A stretch of DNA of 8,227 bases from Verrucomicrobiales bacterium (GTDB lineage: Bacteria > Verrucomicrobiota > Verrucomicrobiia > Verrucomicrobiales > V1-33): positions 1 through 8,227 of the forward strand of contig JALRGB010000770.1 in the NCBI GenBank assembly GCA_023253575.1, in the 5' to 3' direction. The position numbers were made by a program, and so were the translations under genes. The notes under the pieces are model-generated. The model did not search any database, was not told the DNA's origin, and saw only the letters and a list, made by a program, of their open reading frames with translations. Below are positions 6,666-8,227 of the stretch, one piece after another (position 1 is the stretch's first letter; each line of letters starts with the position of its first letter).

Positions 6666-7928
6666 ATGAACATTACCTGCCCGCGCCGCCGTTTTCTGCG
6701 CCACGCCGGGGTCGTCTTGGCCCTGCCAGTTATGGAATCACTGCTGCCACGCGGCTTGGCGGCCGCCGTCGCCCGAAAGCCGATAAAACGATTCGTGGCG
6801 CTCTCCAACAACTACGGTGTTTACCCGCAGGCTTTTTTCCCAGCGCAGGGAGGCCGTGACTTTGTCATGCCCCCCACCCTCAAACCACTGGAACGACACC
6901 GCGGCGACGTTTCTGTTTTTTCAAATCTCGACCACGGACTGCAAGGAGGCCATGCCTGCGTGCCCACCCTGCTCAGTGGGGTCATGCCAACGGTCGCTGC
7001 GAATTTCCCGGAGATGAACATGAGTCTGGACCAGCGACTGGCCGAGCACTTCGGCGCCGCGACCCGCTTCCCGTCCATGACACTCAAGGTCAACGACGCT
7101 AATCTCATCAGCTTCACCCGAACCGGCGTGCAGGTACCCGCCCTCGATGTCCAGGGGCTGTATCGCGCGCTTTTTGTCGATGAAGCCGCCGCAGATCAAT
7201 CTGCCGCCCGCGCAAAATTCGCTCGCCACGGCAGTATCCTCGACGCCGTCATGGACGAGGCCAAAACCGTGGAGCAGTCACTCGGACGGGAGGACCGCAT
7301 GAAATTCGAGGAATATCTGGAAGCCGTCCGCGGACTGGAACGGAAAATCACTCAGGACGAGCCCTGGCTGGAACGGCCGAAACCGACCGCCAATTTGCCC
7401 GAACCACCCCGCGGCCGCGGCACCGAAAAAGACCTGCAAGCCATGATGGAACTCATCGCGCTCGCCATGCAGACGGATTCTTCGCGCTTCTTCACCCTCA
7501 CCAGCGGATTCGTCAACGGCGACTTCGGACTCAACGGAAGCCACCACGGGTTCTCCCACCACGGCGAACGCCCGTACGAGGTCGGCGCTCTCAAAACCAT
7601 CGAAACCGGTCAAATCGCCATGATGGCGCATCTTATCGATTTACTCAAAGCGCAGCCAGATCCGCTCAATGGCGGCACACTCTTCGACCACACCACTATT
7701 CTCTATGGATGCGGCATGGCCACCGGCGAACACGCGACCAAAAACCTTCCGATTCTCCTAGCCGGCGGCGGCTTCAAACTCGGAGACCACCGGGTGCTAC
7801 CAGAAGGAAAGACCGGGCGACTGCCAGCCGCCAATTTACTACTCAGCATCCTCCAACACTGCGGCGTGGAGGCCGAGCGTTTCGGAACGAGTACGGGAAC
7901 CCTCAGCGGATTGGAAGCGCGCACATGA
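6666..7928 (+). CDS. DUF1552 domain protein with Tat signal
   Basis: This 420-residue protein of unknown function belongs to a family common in Planctomycetota, Verrucomicrobiota and some myxobacteria. The N-terminus has a twin-arginine signal (RRRFLR at 7-12, hydrophobic stretch 14-27, Ala-rich cleavage region near 31-36), implying export of a folded, perhaps cofactor-bearing protein. Family blocks seen are IKRFVALSNNYGVYPQAFFP (40-59), the His-rich LDHGLQGGHA (88-97), a conserved GSHHGFSHHG (291-300), and LFDHTTILYGCGMATGEHAT (339-358) followed by NLPILLAGGG (360-369). The His/Asp-rich blocks suggest a metal site, which is inference. No Shine-Dalgarno site lies before the ATG, and 104 bases separate it from the FAD gene. 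Its TGA overlaps the ATG of the PSCyt1 gene (ATGA), the usual partner of this family, so they form one translational unit. Confidence 0.93.
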   Translation: MNITCPRRRFLRHAGVVLALPVMESLLPRGLAAAVARKPIKRFVALSNNYGVYPQAFFPAQGGRDFVMPPTLKPLERHRGDVSVFSNLDHGLQGGHACVPTLLSGVMPTVAANFPEMNMSLDQRLAEHFGAATRFPSMTLKVNDANLISFTRTGVQVPALDVQGLYRALFVDEAAADQSAARAKFARHGSILDAVMDEAKTVEQSLGREDRMKFEEYLEAVRGLERKITQDEPWLERPKPTANLPEPPRGRGTEKDLQAMMELIALAMQTDSSRFFTLTSGFVNGDFGLNGSHHGFSHHGERPYEVGALKTIETGQIAMMAHLIDLLKAQPDPLNGGTLFDHTTILYGCGMATGEHATKNLPILLAGGGFKLGDHRVLPEGKTGRLPAANLLLSILQHCGVEAERFGTSTGTLSGLEART

Positions 7929-8227
7929 GCCGACCAGCAAACGTCAGGAAGCGGCCGCAGGTCAGGCCCCTCCTCGCCGTCGTTCTCCTCGGACCCGCCG
8001 CCGCTGTCGCCGTCGCCGAGCCCCGGGATGAACTGACTCCTTTCCTGAAATCCCACTGCTACGAATGTCACGGCCCAGAAAAAGCGAAGGGAGGGCTGCG
8101 GCTCGACACCCTGGATCATAACCCCGCCAACGAGACAACCTTCGGCCACTGGCAGGACGTCCTCAGCCAGCTCCGGCTCGGAGACATGCCGCCCCCTCAA
8201 AAACCCCAACCAGAAGCAGCCGAGAAG
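7925..8227 (+). CDS. Planctomycete-type cytochrome c (PSCyt1) protein, 5' part; probably DUF1587/DUF1592 family
   Basis: The first 101 codons are present and the gene runs off the window. Residues 1-32 form a signal peptide: a basic N-region (Arg3, Arg8, Lys9, Arg10, Arg14), a hydrophobic core at 16-30 and cleavage near AVAVA. A c-type heme site CYECH (45-49) follows, within LTPFLKSHCYECHGPEKAKG (37-56), which is typical of the PSCyt1 domain. LGDMPP (85-90) supplies the probable axial Met88. Partners of DUF1552 proteins of this shape usually continue through DUF1587, DUF1592, DUF1588 and DUF1585 domains, but that part is not visible here. The ATG overlaps the stop of the DUF1552 gene, and a good Shine-Dalgarno-like GGAAG sits seven bases upstream (7913-7917). 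The heme and export suggest periplasmic electron transfer coupled to the DUF1552 protein. Confidence 0.9.
   Translation, partial: MSRPANVRKRPQVRPLLAVVLLGPAAAVAVAEPRDELTPFLKSHCYECHGPEKAKGGLRLDTLDHNPANETTFGHWQDVLSQLRLGDMPPPQKPQPEAAEK

Noticed and set aside
1..8227. Mobile elements, CRISPR, tRNA/rRNA, toxin-antitoxin or defence genes
   Set aside because: No repeat-spacer pattern, transposase or integrase motif, tRNA-like sequence or known defence domain was recognised on either strand.

Overview
The window looks like chromosomal DNA of a GC-rich member of the Planctomycetota/Verrucomicrobiota group, most likely Verrucomicrobiota. The best pointer is the right end: a Tat-exported DUF1552 protein overlaps the start of a planctomycete-type cytochrome c (PSCyt1) protein, a pairing expanded in these phyla. 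Third codon positions are mostly G or C, and several genes lack a clear Shine-Dalgarno site. No RNA gene, insertion sequence, CRISPR array, phage or defence gene was recognised.

Left end (1-835): this part is scrambled. About 300 bases hold three unrelated coding pieces: an unidentified plus-strand fragment (1 to about 150), a minus-strand fragment resembling a B12-dependent ribonucleotide reductase (about 152-292), and the C-terminal part of biosynthetic arginine decarboxylase SpeA (about 272-835). Either this is an assembly or contig-end chimera, or a real rearrangement that destroyed all three genes. The SpeA piece has its C-terminal catalytic cysteine but not the PLP-binding barrel, so it should not work alone.

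Middle (1027-4278): three complete genes on the plus strand: pyrroline-5-carboxylate reductase ProC, a TauE/SafE (TSUP) family membrane transporter, and an M32 metallocarboxypeptidase with all family motifs. Gaps of roughly 85-125 bases separate them. Two of these gaps carry a similar 15-base sequence. A small GC hairpin followed by T-rich sequence lies after the peptidase.

Right end (4373-8227): two translationally coupled pairs, each with an ATGA overlap. The first is a two-TM DUF3592 protein and a Sec-exported FAD-dependent oxidoreductase. The second is the DUF1552 protein (Tat signal) and the PSCyt1 cytochrome protein, which is cut by the window edge. Three exported proteins in a row, one flavin-binding, one heme-binding and one of unknown chemistry, suggest periplasmic redox or substrate oxidation. 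The actual substrates cannot be told from sequence. Overall, most of the window is conventional housekeeping and accessory metabolism. The scrambled left end and the uncharacterised DUF1552/cytochrome pair are the parts most worth checking.
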